From positions 558,001-622,000 of the forward strand of contig CANTFK010000986.1 of NCBI GenBank assembly GCA_947646735.1: DNA of 64,000 nucleotides, read 5' to 3'. The notes under the pieces are model-generated. The model searched no databases. It saw nothing but the letters and a program-made list of their open reading frames with translations, and was not told the origin of the DNA. A program made the position numbers and the translations under genes. Below are positions 7,170 through 18,500 of the stretch, piece by piece (the first letter of the stretch is position 1; the number at the start of each line of letters is the position of its first letter). Source of the DNA: Peronospora farinosa (Eukaryota > Oomycota > Peronosporomycetes > Peronosporales > Peronosporaceae).

Positions 7170-9869
7170 ATGCTTGTAACGTTCGTGCTGGACACGAGTG
7201 CGTCGATGAATCAGAGCACGAGCTCAGGCATGACGTTACTGGATTATGCCAAATCAGCGATAGAACGATTTGTGAAACGCGTACGTGATCCAAGTCGGCG
7301 TTATCAGCACCACTTTATGCTGCTCTCGTGCGGTCGCGACGGTCGAATGAAAGCCAAGAAGAACTCGGACGGGGCTGCTCTTTATAGCGGTCGTGTACGT
7401 GTGGGATGGGATCAGTCCACTAATAAAGAGGTTTTTCTTCAAGAGCTCAAGAATCTTCGGGCTACGGATCTGAGCGACGTGGGCGCTGCGCTTAAACAGG
7501 CCTTTGAGCTCATGAATCAGATCCGTCTGCAGTTTAATTGGGACAGTTACGCACTTGGCCGTGCTCCGTGGAACACTAATGTGTCCGTTTGTGTACTGCT
7601 TACAGACGCGACGACGTTGTCCAGTACAGATGGTCTTATTCAAGACGCACTGACTATCGCGCCGTCCCACGCGGTGGGAGCGGAGCTCACGCGCGAACCA
7701 TTTCGATGGGACCAGAGACTTTTTACGGTCGCTTTGAAACTCTCGGCCACTATAAATAGCGTCAAGGGACAACCTACAGTGCCTGCGGACTTGATGGCGC
7801 TAAGTGAAGCTACAGGAGGAACACTTTACTTGCCCACGTCCAAATCTGCAGTGGAGCAGAGTATTGATCAAATCATTTTAAAAGTGAAAGCAGGAGCTGT
7901 GGTGAAGTTCAAGTGTGAAACTATGGACGGAGAAGCAGAGTTTCCGACAACGAGGAACATTATTGCACCCATGCCAAGTGCAAAAGAGTTTTGCTGGCCT
8001 GTCGCGGAAGCGTTCTGGCTGGATAGAAACACAGCTGCACTGCCGACAAGAGAGGCACATCCGACGCTAGTGTATTCTCGAACGGTCGAGAACGCGATCG
8101 AGGCAGCCACGAGTCATATGTTGCTAGATACGCTCAAGTTCCCGGCGGATAGCTACATGTTGGAGACATCGATTTGTCCAACTCCAAGTCGCGGACACCG
8201 ATGGCTGGTTTACATTCAAGGCAGCAAAGGAGACGGACGATTGGGAGATCCTATTGGCATGCTTCGTGCACCTAGCTCGGGTCCTGGCATTCATTCTTCG
8301 AATGCAGTGCTTGTGCTGCTGCCGTACAACTTCCCTAAGCTATTCTCGCTTCTTGTAGAAGTCGCACGAGTGTATCAAGCAAGCGGACAGAACATTAATT
8401 TGGTGTCAAGTATGTGGATGTTTCAGGCCAAAGCCATGCCGTCCTCATGGCGTGAGGCGTTTTCGTCGTATCTTAGTGGATGCCCAATCTACTACTACGC
8501 TCCTTTGAAAAAGGCACTCCGCAAATACAACTTGCATGACATGGTACCCGAGGTTCAGGACTCAGGAAGGAGCTACCATATCTCAAACTTTCTGAACCGC
8601 CTGCGAGAGCAGGCAATTGTGGAGAGCGACAGCAACAACAAGTTGTTCTCGCGGGTAACTCGGGGCGAAAACACCAGCTTAGCGTCAGGTGCACGAAGCA
8701 GCGGCATCCCCGAATCGTCTCCATCTGCGTCGCCCATCGGAAGCAGAGAAAACAGAGCGAACCAGACTGACGCTACATTGGATGCTATTGCGACGATGTC
8801 GCTCCAAGATTTGCGTGCCGCTTACAGAAAAAGCAAAGCGCTTTTTTTTGAAAAGCCATCAAAGCTCCACTTTCAGGTAGCTCTTCCGCGCTCGACGGCA
8901 TCAAAAGACGAGGCGGCGCCATTGAAGCTGGCGCCTAGTTGGCGTGCCGTGGAGGAAGACGAAAAGCATCGCCAGCCTATTGACGTAATGAGTGACTACG
9001 AATCGCGATTGATCAAGAAGGAGGCACTTCGCAATCCTCTCGCTGAGGCTGAAGCGGACGAAGATACTCCAACTGGGCTGCGACGGCGCCAATTATCTTT
9101 CAATCTCGGTAACCCTTACAAAAAGAGTTCGTCCAAGGCGAGCAATGTCTACCAAAATGAAGCTGCAGACGAAGCAGCCGCACTGGAAGGTCAGTCTCCG
9201 AAGCGTCAGCGTACGCGCAAGCGGTCTTCTCAACTGAAGCGGGACAAAAAATACTCAAAACGTTCTCACAGAATGCATGGCTCGCCGTCCTTCAAGTCAT
9301 CGCCTGGGTCGCCATCTCACTCACCTAGCTCTCCTATTTCGAGCAGTTCATCGACAGTTTCGTCGCCAGGCCGAAGCGACAGTGGCGACTCGATCATGAC
9401 CGACAGCTCGGGGTCAAACTACTCTGTAAAGGCTGAGGCTGCTCAGATGCTGGGTATCCCTCTTCACGACGGCGACTTCGTGGAGGACGAAAAGAGCGGA
9501 AGCTTTGTTCGATTGGTTTATGGTGTCTTGGCAGAAAATTGGGAATCGTGGAGTACTATTATCCGTCTTACCAAGGCGCGCTCGACAACGCAACAGGTAC
9601 GTTTTATGGTGATTTGCTTTTTCCTCAGCACGCTTAATCTTGGTGTTGCCTCTTTCGTTGTGCAGGAAAAAGAGTTTGTTGTAAGTGGTCTACGTTCGAT
9701 GAAGGGTGGCCCAACAGCACGGAAAACGTATATTGAGCAAGCAATTCAATATTCTAAGCAATTTCGACAGAAGGCGCTGGAGCAGCAGCTGAGGCAGTTG
9801 CTGGATGAAGTAATGGCGTCAAAATCTCAAGAGTCAACGCTCGATGAATCCAAGAGAGAAGCAGTGTAA
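7170..9869 (+). CDS. INTS6: Integrator complex subunit 6-like protein (vWA domain)
   Basis: Two exons, 7170-9596 and 9666-9869, give 876 residues. The N-terminus MLVTFVLDTSASMNQ is the start of a von Willebrand A domain with a MIDAS-type D-x-S-x-S (D8, S10, S12), as in INTS6/DICE1, and the following LLDYAKSAIERFVKRVRDP matches that family. The middle (residues about 500-720) is disordered and rich in Ser, Arg and Lys. The C-terminus after the intron (near KTYIEQAIQYSKQFRQKAL) resembles the conserved INTS6/SAGE1 C-terminal module. The family acts in the nucleus in RNA polymerase II termination and snRNA 3'-end processing and recruits PP2A. The upstream TTG-initiated extension was rejected because family proteins begin at this Met. 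The 69-nt intron (gtacgt...tgcag) is a multiple of three with no stop codon. Confidence 0.82.
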   Translation: MLVTFVLDTSASMNQSTSSGMTLLDYAKSAIERFVKRVRDPSRRYQHHFMLLSCGRDGRMKAKKNSDGAALYSGRVRVGWDQSTNKEVFLQELKNLRATDLSDVGAALKQAFELMNQIRLQFNWDSYALGRAPWNTNVSVCVLLTDATTLSSTDGLIQDALTIAPSHAVGAELTREPFRWDQRLFTVALKLSATINSVKGQPTVPADLMALSEATGGTLYLPTSKSAVEQSIDQIILKVKAGAVVKFKCETMDGEAEFPTTRNIIAPMPSAKEFCWPVAEAFWLDRNTAALPTREAHPTLVYSRTVENAIEAATSHMLLDTLKFPADSYMLETSICPTPSRGHRWLVYIQGSKGDGRLGDPIGMLRAPSSGPGIHSSNAVLVLLPYNFPKLFSLLVEVARVYQASGQNINLVSSMWMFQAKAMPSSWREAFSSYLSGCPIYYYAPLKKALRKYNLHDMVPEVQDSGRSYHISNFLNRLREQAIVESDSNNKLFSRVTRGENTSLASGARSSGIPESSPSASPIGSRENRANQTDATLDAIATMSLQDLRAAYRKSKALFFEKPSKLHFQVALPRSTASKDEAAPLKLAPSWRAVEEDEKHRQPIDVMSDYESRLIKKEALRNPLAEAEADEDTPTGLRRRQLSFNLGNPYKKSSSKASNVYQNEAADEAAALEGQSPKRQRTRKRSSQLKRDKKYSKRSHRMHGSPSFKSSPGSPSHSPSSPISSSSSTVSSPGRSDSGDSIMTDSSGSNYSVKAEAAQMLGIPLHDGDFVEDEKSGSFVRLVYGVLAENWESWSTIIRLTKARSTTQQVRFMVICFFLSTLNLGVASFVVQEKEFVVSGLRSMKGGPTARKTYIEQAIQYSKQFRQKALEQQLRQLLDEVMASKSQESTLDESKREAV

Positions 9870-11010
9870 TCCAGCTTTGCCCTTATGTATGAACTAAATG
9901 GTAACCTTTGATATTCGGAGATGTGTGGTTGATGCTGCTGATGATATAAGGGTTTGTGCCAGGTCTGTCATGAAAGTCGCGAAACAACAAGGCATTTTGT
10001 AGAGAGGCGTTGGCTCCACGTAATGAAGTTGGACATCCAGCAATTGCCTCTTCGTGTGCTGAAGCATTAACAACTGATGTCAATATGCACGCATGTATTG
10101 CGGGCGCTTTTCTATTGTGGTATTTTTTGGACGTGGAAGAAGACCCCTGCTCAGAGCTTGCCCAAGTGGCAAGACCGAGACCGGTTGGTGCAGTTTTTGA
10201 GTTGCAAATGAAAGCATTGGGACTATCACTGGACAATACACGGGAATAGAAAGGAGCTGGTCCCATTGCATGGTGGCAGCATGTAATGCCGCATTGAGTT
10301 ACACCATTGTGTTTCTCGAGGTCTACCGAAAAACGTGTTGATTGACCAGTTGTGCATCGAGAGCTTGAGAAGGATTCTGCGAGGCATTCGGACAGTGAAT
10401 TCGACGTGCGTGCAGTGCAGTGCCGAGGGCAAGCAGGGACAGCTTTGCGCAATTACTGTATGTGTGGAGAAGATGCTGATGAGCTCTGATACTCTTAGTT
10501 GACTCCCAGGCTAAATGAGCAACATACTTCAGCCAACTTTATCATCATCATCAGTGCATTCAGACATCGGCAGGAGGAAGTAAAGGCTGAGTACATGTGC
10601 ACCATGAACAATGAAGAGGAAGACCGAGTTGGCCATTATTCGCTTGGCTTGAATGGCGCTTTGAACTCTTTTACCTAGACAAACAATCCCCCGATTGTTT
10701 GAAGCGCATGCACAGGAGCAAATGCATACCACCACATACGTTGACTCTTTTGGTTTGTTGCAAGTGATTTTTTGTCATCTCCACTATCAATTACGGTGGA
10801 CAAATTACATAACGAACATACTCACAGATAAAAATACACTCCACTCGCTGCTTACAGGAGACGATAGAAGACTTGGTTCTTCTTTCTCCATATGGTTTCG
10901 AGTCGCTCCATGTTCGGTGGTTGGCTAGCTTGACATAAATTAAGTGCAGGCTGTGGTGTGCAAAGAGTTCGTCGTCGCTTGGAAGAAAACATACAAGTAA
11001 GAGCGAGTAA
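9870..11010. other. Intergenic, no convincing gene
   Basis: About 1.1 kb between the 3' ends of convergent genes. The longest frames, including a 189-codon minus frame at 9883-10452, begin at non-ATG codons and have unusual composition with no domain. I see no RNA gene. Confidence 0.4.
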
Positions 11011-11852
11011 CTAGAGAACGTACGAAATGAGTCGAATCCATGGCGAGAGTTGATCCAGTTGGTCCATTTGCATCGAAATTCGGTGGATCATGAGTGACAG
11101 TCCGTTGCACACACGATCCATCGTGTCAAACATGACCATTGCAGATGCAGCCGGTGGTGCTGTTGCCGGCTGTGGACTGCAAGCTGTGGCCAGAAGGATT
11201 AAAAGCAGCAAGACTGCAAGGACAAACCCGGGCGGGTCTGTTACCGATGCCGTACAAACGTAAACAAAGGACGAAAACGTGCGCAGACTCGGTCGTCGTC
11301 GAAACGCCGAGGCTGCTGTATTAGTGGTGAGCGCACCTCCGTTCGCACGCGGAGACAACACCGGCAGCAGCGTCACGCGTGGACTTTGCTGCTTCATTGG
11401 TGTGGCTGCACACTGCATTTCTGCAGGATACAGCGACGCAATGAGCTCCTTGAGTAGTAAATTGACCTGCAGCTGCTCCGCTGGGTAAATATGAGTCTGT
11501 TGCCGGCATAACGGACACAAATTGCCTCTCTGTTGCACTGTTGCTCGACGTGGCGACGAGGAAGTATGAGTCCATGCTGTTAAGATGCAGCCCCGATCAA
11601 AGTTGTGTCTAGAGTCACCGAATGAAAGAATGATGGTCGATTTAGTCATCAATAGCTACTATTTCGTACAGAATGCATGTAGGCGACGTACCCGCACGGT
11701 AGTGTGACTGGAAAGCTCAAGATATCAAAGCAAATGGAACACATTAGATTATCAAGTGGACAGCAACAGTTTAGTGACAAAGAAGGGCTGCGCTGATGAG
11801 CAGCATTGGCAATTGCGAGCTGCAGCGGCCGCGGCAGACGCTTAATAGACAT
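11011..11852 (-). CDS. RING-finger protein with C-terminal membrane anchor (putative E3 ligase)
   Basis: Exons 11852-11692 and 11608-11011 are joined across an 83-nt intron (gtacgt...ctctag) inside the RING and give 252 residues. Splicing restores a C3HC4-like RING: C38, C41, C53, H55, C61, then C85 and C88 (CPLCRQ). The position usually held by a Cys after HNF is Asp58 (HNFDRGC), so one zinc ligand is substituted. Asp ligands occur in some RING proteins such as RBX1, so activity is not excluded. A hydrophobic helix (GFVLAVLLLLILLATAC) near residue 190 suggests membrane anchoring, and a Pro/Ala/Thr-rich stretch follows. The ATG at 11852 was used because the longer frame starts with GTG. Substrate and compartment are unknown. 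Confidence 0.7.
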
Positions 11853-12941
11853 GGGTCTTTTAATTGAATAGTGTTCTGATACTGGAAAAGGTGCTGATTG
11901 GATAAAATTCACGAGGGGGATTTGAACGGTGTCGCAAGAGACGGGGCGATATCATAGTGAGAAATAAAACCATGGTCTTTCGATGATCGGTTAACAAAGG
12001 GAAAACTCTTATTAGTGATATATCGACGCAATAATTATATATTCATTTACATAATTATTATTGCTCCATTATTGCTGAAGGTTCAGGTATTGATTGATGA
12101 ATGATTTCTGAGTCATAATGAACGTGCCATTATTACCTGTGAGTTAGTCAGTCTACACGCATGTCTTCGACTCAAGATATTCCAAGCTGCACCACATTGT
12201 AATCTGTCATGGATGGATATCTGAGTGTCCAAATGAACATAAGCGTACGATAGAAAGCTAGGTTCTACTGCATTGCACTCAGCAAGTTTGCAGAACATTG
12301 AGATATGGTAGTGATACAAGGCCCATGATGCTTTTGCGTGGCAGTCTTCTGGATGCTGCATGCAAACAACTCCGGGCGAACACACACTTTTCGTAGAAGA
12401 GCTCATTCGAGAACCGACCGTTGCAGTACAGATGCCTGACGTCACTTGATGTTATCATGTGTCGCACAATGGTACTTCTACGTGTTGGAAGAAAAATCCA
12501 TCATAACAATGTTGTGCAGATCCCGTGGCAGAACGCTACCGACTTTTTCACTGCCAGTCGCTCACTCAGAAGAGGCTAAGAGGCTATTTCTCTTTCTTCG
12601 CCAAAGGCTTCGAAGGAGATGACAGGTATCGGAGAGATTCGACTTATCGAACAAAATGCAGCTGACAATCACCAAAAACTAATGCACGGTCTACATTAGC
12701 GTACACTATTAACGGATATCGAGCCAACAGCATAGAGCTCTCGCAAAAAAATGATTGCACAAAGTCCTTTACTTCTTAACTTGACGCTTTGCGTGTTCCG
12801 CTAGAGACAAAAGCTCGCGCATGAGCATGAAGGCAATCAATAGCTTAAGCAAGTGCCAGCAGCATCAACAACTCAGACGTAGGTGCGTCCTCATTGGCTA
12901 AATTCTTTCCAATCGGTCTTAAAATGCATGCTCCCATAAAG

Positions 12942-13040
12942 CAGCTATCGGATTGGTCGAAACTACTACCTACTTCAACTGGCTAACAAACAGCTATCTG
13001 ATTGGTCCAAGCCGTCACCTTCTTCAACTGGCTAAAAAAA
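12942..13040 (+). repeat. Tandem 49/50-bp direct repeat with CCAAT-type boxes
   Basis: Two consecutive units (12942-12990 and 12991-13040) both begin cagctatc(g/t)gattggtc and end cttcaactggctaa followed by an A-rich run. Each carries GATTGG, the reverse of a CCAAT box. Further attgg motifs lie just outside, near 12893 and 13065. The block is 170-270 bp upstream of the protease start and is probably a promoter element array. Confidence 0.75.
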
Positions 13041-13196
13041 CAGCGTCGATTTAATCTCTTTTCTGATTGGCTAATGGCCACTTCCCAAGTAAGAATGATC
13101 CTCCCGATCTTTCATACAATAGCCAAGTGAATAACCGCTTCAACCCTTTTGATCTCTCACAATTCTTTCCGCCTCGAAGGACACACACACTGACAA

Positions 13197-13203
13197 TCAT
13201 TCC
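13197..13203 (+). promoter_or_regulatory. Inr-like TCATTCC before the protease gene
   Basis: tcattcc, 8 bp before the ATG at 13211, matches the YCATTYY core of the oomycete initiator. A position this close to the ATG would give an extremely short leader, so another start site is possible. Confidence 0.3.
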
Positions 13204-13210
13204 TGCTGTC

Positions 13211-14812
13211 ATGCGTGTGTTTTCTCTCCTCGTCGCTAGCGGCCTCGCGCTTACCAACGCACTCAAGACTCCACTTGAATACGAGCACGAGTTTTCGGCC
13301 TGGATGAAGACCCACGCGATCTCGTTCTCGGACGCGCTAGAATTTGTTAAACGTCTGGAGAATTATATCGTTAATGACATGTACATCCTTGAACACAATT
13401 TGGAGAATGCTTGGACGGGTGTTATTCTGGGCCACAATCAGTTCTCGCACATGTCGTTTGATGAGTTCAAGTCCAAGATGACGGGCCTCGTCCTGCCGGA
13501 CGGATACGTAGAGGAGCGACTGGCGTCGCGTGTCAATGGTCTGTTCAACAACGTGAAGACTCCTGAAGCTGTGGACTGGGAAGACAAGGGTGGCGTGACG
13601 CCTGTCAAGAATCAAGGCATGTGTGGCTCGTGTTGGGCCTTTTCGACTACTGGAGCCGTCGAGGGAGCCGCGTTCGTGTCTAGTGGGAAACTACCGAGTT
13701 TGTCTGAGCAGGAGCTTGTAGACTGCGATCATAATGGCGATATGGGCTGCAATGGAGGCCTCATGGACCATGCTTTTGCATGGATTGAAGATAATGGAGG
13801 TATCTGCAGTGAAGAGGACTATGATTACAAGGGCACTGCCCAGATGTGTCACAAATGCGACAGTGTTGTTAAGGTTACGGGTTTCCAAGACGTTAACTCG
13901 CACGATGAACAAGCGCTGAAGGTGGCGGTAGCACAGCAACCTGTGTCAGTAGCTATTGAAGCGGACCAGAAGGCTTTCCAGTTTTACAAGACGGGCGTGT
14001 TCAACTTGACGTGCGGCACAAGCTTGGACCATGGAGTCCTGGCTGTAGGATATGGTACTGAAAATGGACAGAAGTTTTGGAAGGTAAAGAACTCGTGGGG
14101 ACCGTCATGGGGCGAGAAGGGATACATTCGTCTTGCTCGTGAAGGGAACGGACCTGCTGGACAGTGCGGTATTGCTTCCGTGCCTAGCTACCCGTTCGCG
14201 ACGCTGATTTCACAGGACGAGAAGAAGATTGAGGAGGCCGTGGAGCCACGATTCGTCTCCGCTGATAATCGTGTGGACTCGTTCCCAGCTGAAAAGGCAC
14301 GTAAATCCAGTCCTATGAACCTTGCTGATTTGTTCTCGTCGGCCAAGATTACACAGTGCGGCGATAAAAGTAGCGCGATCATTGACTTTGCTCACCTGGA
14401 AGTGACTCCCACCTCTCCTCAGCGTGGCCAGCCGGTTTCATTCTTTGGTAATGGTAACGCGAAGCAGGACGTCGTGTCGGCGAACTTCAAGCTCGGCGTC
14501 AAGCTGGCTGGTATGCAGGTGTTTGGACACACTGGTAAGATGTGCGGCGATTCGCACATCCCTCTTCCTCTTGGTCTGGGCCACATTGACGTGCACGGCT
14601 TCGCTTGCCCCGTGACGAAAGGCAAGCTTACAGACTTGAAGGTGGATGTGAACCTCCCCATCATTTCGCCTGCCGGCAATTACGAGATCATGCTGACGAG
14701 TGATGATGAGAGCAACACCCCGCTGTTTTGCGTGAACGTTGAGCTTGATCTGACAGGTGCAGACGAAGCCGCGGTGAAGAAGAGCCGCGTGTACGAGCCC
14801 CTGTTCATGTGA
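13211..14812 (+). CDS. Secreted papain-family cysteine protease fused to an ML domain
   Basis: A single-exon gene of 533 residues; the ATG at 13211 gives a clean signal peptide (MRVFSLLVASGLALTNAL). An I29 inhibitor-type propeptide follows (EHEFSAWMKTHAISF, NQFSHMSFDEFKSKM). The mature C1A domain then begins near AVDWEDKGGVTPVKNQG. The catalytic triad is visible: Cys141 in CGSCWAFS, His274 in LDHGVLAVGYG, Asn294 in KNSWGPSWGEKGY. The oxyanion Gln is in KNQGMCGSC. From about residue 380 a second domain with paired cysteines (ITQCGDK, KMCGDSH, FACPV, LFCVN) and a beta-rich pattern matches the ML (MD-2-related lipid recognition) fold. Papain-ML fusions occur in oomycetes. The enzyme is probably secreted or lysosomal; lipid binding by the tail is inferred. 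I see no catalytic substitution. Confidence 0.92.
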   Translation: MRVFSLLVASGLALTNALKTPLEYEHEFSAWMKTHAISFSDALEFVKRLENYIVNDMYILEHNLENAWTGVILGHNQFSHMSFDEFKSKMTGLVLPDGYVEERLASRVNGLFNNVKTPEAVDWEDKGGVTPVKNQGMCGSCWAFSTTGAVEGAAFVSSGKLPSLSEQELVDCDHNGDMGCNGGLMDHAFAWIEDNGGICSEEDYDYKGTAQMCHKCDSVVKVTGFQDVNSHDEQALKVAVAQQPVSVAIEADQKAFQFYKTGVFNLTCGTSLDHGVLAVGYGTENGQKFWKVKNSWGPSWGEKGYIRLAREGNGPAGQCGIASVPSYPFATLISQDEKKIEEAVEPRFVSADNRVDSFPAEKARKSSPMNLADLFSSAKITQCGDKSSAIIDFAHLEVTPTSPQRGQPVSFFGNGNAKQDVVSANFKLGVKLAGMQVFGHTGKMCGDSHIPLPLGLGHIDVHGFACPVTKGKLTDLKVDVNLPIISPAGNYEIMLTSDDESNTPLFCVNVELDLTGADEAAVKKSRVYEPLFM

Positions 14813-15596
14813 ACTTGCTGCATTTTTCCCACGCGCGAAAAGTTGTAAACGGTCCCCGAGAAGCTTTATATTTTCCCAGCGATGTCCGCCGTACCAGGAA
14901 GGAACTCGAAGCTGGTTTGTCGAGTGGATCGAGGATGTTAGTTTGTGCGTGTCTTAACAATGATAATTTGCACGAAGGCTTGCTTCTTGCTTTTAAAATT
15001 ACAAACACTTTTGCACGTTCGAGTTCATCGTGTTGAACATATTGCACTAGACCACTCTTTCAAAGCTCAAAATTAATACTTCACATTCTCGACTGCCTCT
15101 TCGAATTGTATCGCAAATAATGGAACCAGAAGTGTTCGTGTTATCGTTTTGTTAAAAAAAGCTCGAAAAGCTACTTTGAACTGATGCGTTGAATCAATGT
15201 ATTGTATTTACTTTAAAACAACGAATGTCATGGACGTCTCCATTCTCAACGACGCTGCTGTTGCCCTTTGCAACGCAAAACGAGACTCTCTTTTGCACCA
15301 GATGCTGATTTGATGCAGTATTTTATTGCAAAGAGTACATTGTGGTAGTGATACTTATACGAGGTTTTTATTGAGATATTTAGATTGAAAGAACGGAGAA
15401 GCTCAGGTTCAAATTGTTGGGTTTTTTCCTCATCGTGGGTCAAAAGCATCAATTGTCCTTAATGCAACATATAGCTTGTGCTACTTCACATCGGGTAAGT
15501 AATCTAATAAGTAGTATTTTTTGTAACGGAAAATAGAGTAAAAAAAATAACGTCAAGTTTAAGTATAGGGTCGGCTTACGATCAGACCTTCTTGTT
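14813..15596. other. Intergenic, no gene seen
   Basis: About 780 bp of AT-rich sequence holding the protease 3' UTR and the promoter of the UAP gene. Homopolymer A runs occur near 15155 and 15541. Small frames show no recognisable content. Confidence 0.5.
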
Positions 15597-18500
15597 ATGC
15601 CTCACGTCCCAGAGGAGCTAGCGCGTAAATTACGAGCAGCTGGTCAAGGCCACGTCCTTAAGGTAAAAGAGACTGTTATTTATAATTCCTTACACCTTAT
15701 TAAATGACATTACAATTCTAAATATTTTACAGTTTGATGACGCTGATAAATTACCGTCTTTAAAGGCACAAGAATTTATAAAAGAGGTAAGGGAACAATC
15801 AATAAGTATACAAAAATCAAGATTAATTTTTTACTCTATTTGAATCCAGCTTGAAACTCTTGATTTAGAGCTCGTGAAATCTATTTTTCAAGCTTCAATC
15901 CAAGCACAAAAAAATACCGAGACAGGGACTATTGAACCTTTAAAGAGCTATGATCTATTAGAGGAATGCTCAATTCAAGAGACGGAACGCTGGAGGAATC
16001 TCGGTCTAAAAAGTATTAGTCACGGACAAGTGTGTGCTTTGGTGTTGAGTGGAGGTCAAGGCACCCGATTGGGTTTTAGAGGCCCTAAAGGCATGTACGA
16101 CATTGGTTTACCATCGGAAAAGAGTCTGTTCCAGTTGTTTGCAGAGAGACTATTGGCTCTAGAAGTTTTGACAGCAAACAAGTTTCCAAGAATTTTACGA
16201 GAAGAGATTCAAATTCCATTCTACGTCCTCACTAGCAGGATGAATCATGAAACGACGATCGATTTTTTTAAAGAGCACAATTTCTTTGGACTGAAAGAGT
16301 CACAAATGTTCTTTTTTCTTCAAGGTACTTTGCCATGCTTTACAATGGATGGAAAACTCATTTTGGAAAATGCAAGTAAACTCGCGACAGCATCGGATGG
16401 GAATGGTGGCATGTACAAAGCAATGGAGTCTAGTGGAGCAGTCAAGAAATTGCAGGCGTGTGGTGTCAAATACTTGCATGTCTTTTCGGTCGACAATGCG
16501 CTGTGTAAGGTGGCCGACCCAATCTTCATGGGGTACTGCATCGACAAGAAAGCGGATTGTGGCAACAAGGTGGTTTGGAAAGCGCGACCCGATGACTGCG
16601 TTGGTGTTGTGGCCAAGAAGAATGGTCGATTTTGTGTGATTGAGTACTCAGAAATCGACCGTGGTATGTCGGAGCGTGTGGACTCTCGCACAGGCAAGCT
16701 GGTTTTTGGAGCGGCTAACATTTGCAACCACTTCTACACCATGTACGTTTGTTTGCAGGGATGAGTATTTGCTCTACGCTTAGCGCTAAACTTTTTCGGT
16801 AGTGATTTTTTGGTAGACGTGGTGCTCCCGAATGCGAGTCTTGCATACCACGTAGCTCACAAAAAAATCCCAATGGCGGACGAAACCGGAACAACTTTTA
16901 CTCCAACGAGTAATTCGGGGATCAAGCTGGAGTCCTTCATATTCGACGTCTTTCCCTTATCATCGCGAATGGCGGTTCTTTCTGTTCCTCGGGAGACTGA
17001 GTTCGCGCCGGTCAAGAATCCTTCTGGAAATCCTATCGACTCGCCTGACAGTGCCCGCCGCATGTTGCACGCAGAAGGAAAAGCTTGGCTTCTTGCAGCG
17101 GCCACTGTGATTTCAACTGCGGAGGAAGTCGATAGGTTTGCTCATGAGAAACTGGAAAAAGCTCGGCATATCGAGATATCGCCACTGATTTCATATAGAG
17201 GTGAAGGATTGGAGGCATATATAAAATCCCTGATGAAGGGTCTTCCTCGCGACATCATTCGATTGGAAAGCTCGAAATGTATGGCAAGTGCTAACTCGGT
17301 TCCAACTACTATTCGGCGAGCATTTGACAAATGTGGGCAGGGTCATGTCTTCCAGTTCATCGATGCAGGCAAAGTCAATGCTCAGGAGGCTTGCGAGCTG
17401 GTTGAAACCCTCAGACAGTTCGATCCGGTGCAAATCGTCGATTTGTTTGAGCGGTCGACAAAGGCTGACAACGCTGAGAAGAAGGTAGTCGATGAATTGT
17501 CACCAGTTGAAGAAGGAGTGGTGCACCAGCTGAGTGAGATTGCCCCAGAGCTGAAGTCAAGGTGGTATGATCTCGGTCTTGAGGCAGTTTCAAAAGGAAT
17601 GGCTGGTGCTTTGATACTGGGTGGTGGTCAGGGCACACGCCTGGGTTTCGCTGGTCCGAAGGGCATGTATGATCTTGGTCTCCCCTCCAGAAAGTCACTC
17701 TTTGAGATTTTTGCGCAGCGAGTTATTAAGGTGCAGAAGCTGGCAGAAGCTCGTTTCAATCTAGCCGAGTCGCCAAAGATCCCGTTGCTCATAATGACTA
17801 GCGAGATGAACCATGAAACAACAGTGTCCTTCTTCGAAAAGAACAACTTTTTCGGGCTGTCAAGGGACCAACTTCACTTTTTCTGTCAGGGAACACTTCC
17901 CTGCTTTACTGAAAGCGGTAAGCTCATTCTCGAAACGGCGAGTCAGCTGGCGCGGGCCTCGGATGGCAATGGTGGTATCTACCCAGCCTTGAAACGCAAT
18001 GGGGTGCTTGGCTTGCTGGACGAGCAGAATGTGCAGTATTTGCACGTATTTTCAGTGGACAATGTACTCTGTAAGGTTGCGGATCCAATGTTCATTGGCT
18101 ACTGTATCGACCAGGACGCCGACTGTGCAAACAAGGTCGTGTGGAAGACTCGTCCTAATGAGAGTGTTGGTGTGGTGGCCAAGCGTAATGGCGCCTACTG
18201 CGTGGTAGAGAATTCAGAGCTTGACCGGGCTGCGTCGGAACAGGTGGACCCTTCGACCGGCAAGCTGAGCTTTGGAGCCGCCAATATTTGCAACCACTTG
18301 TTCCGCCTTGACTTCCTTCAGCGCTGCTGCAACCGGACCGATGCTAAATATCATGTGGCCAAGAAGAAGATCCCGTATGTGAATGACGAAGGCACTGCCA
18401 CAATCGCTCCAACGAGCAACACAGGCATCAAGCTTGAGACTTTCATCTTTGATGTCTTCCCACTTTCCAAGAGTATGAAGGTGCTTGCTGTGGCACGTGA

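Larger units (their letters stand above)
11853..13210. other. Long intergenic region, promoter of the papain-ML protease at its right end
   Basis: About 1.36 kb between divergent genes. The left two thirds are AT-rich with no coding signal. The last 300 bp contain repeated GATTGG (inverted CCAAT) boxes and a tandem repeat, listed separately. Confidence 0.5.

Noticed and set aside
9883..10452. 189-codon minus-strand frame
   Set aside because: It starts at a non-ATG codon, has odd Ser/Cys/His-rich composition, no domain, and lies in the 3' region of INTS6.
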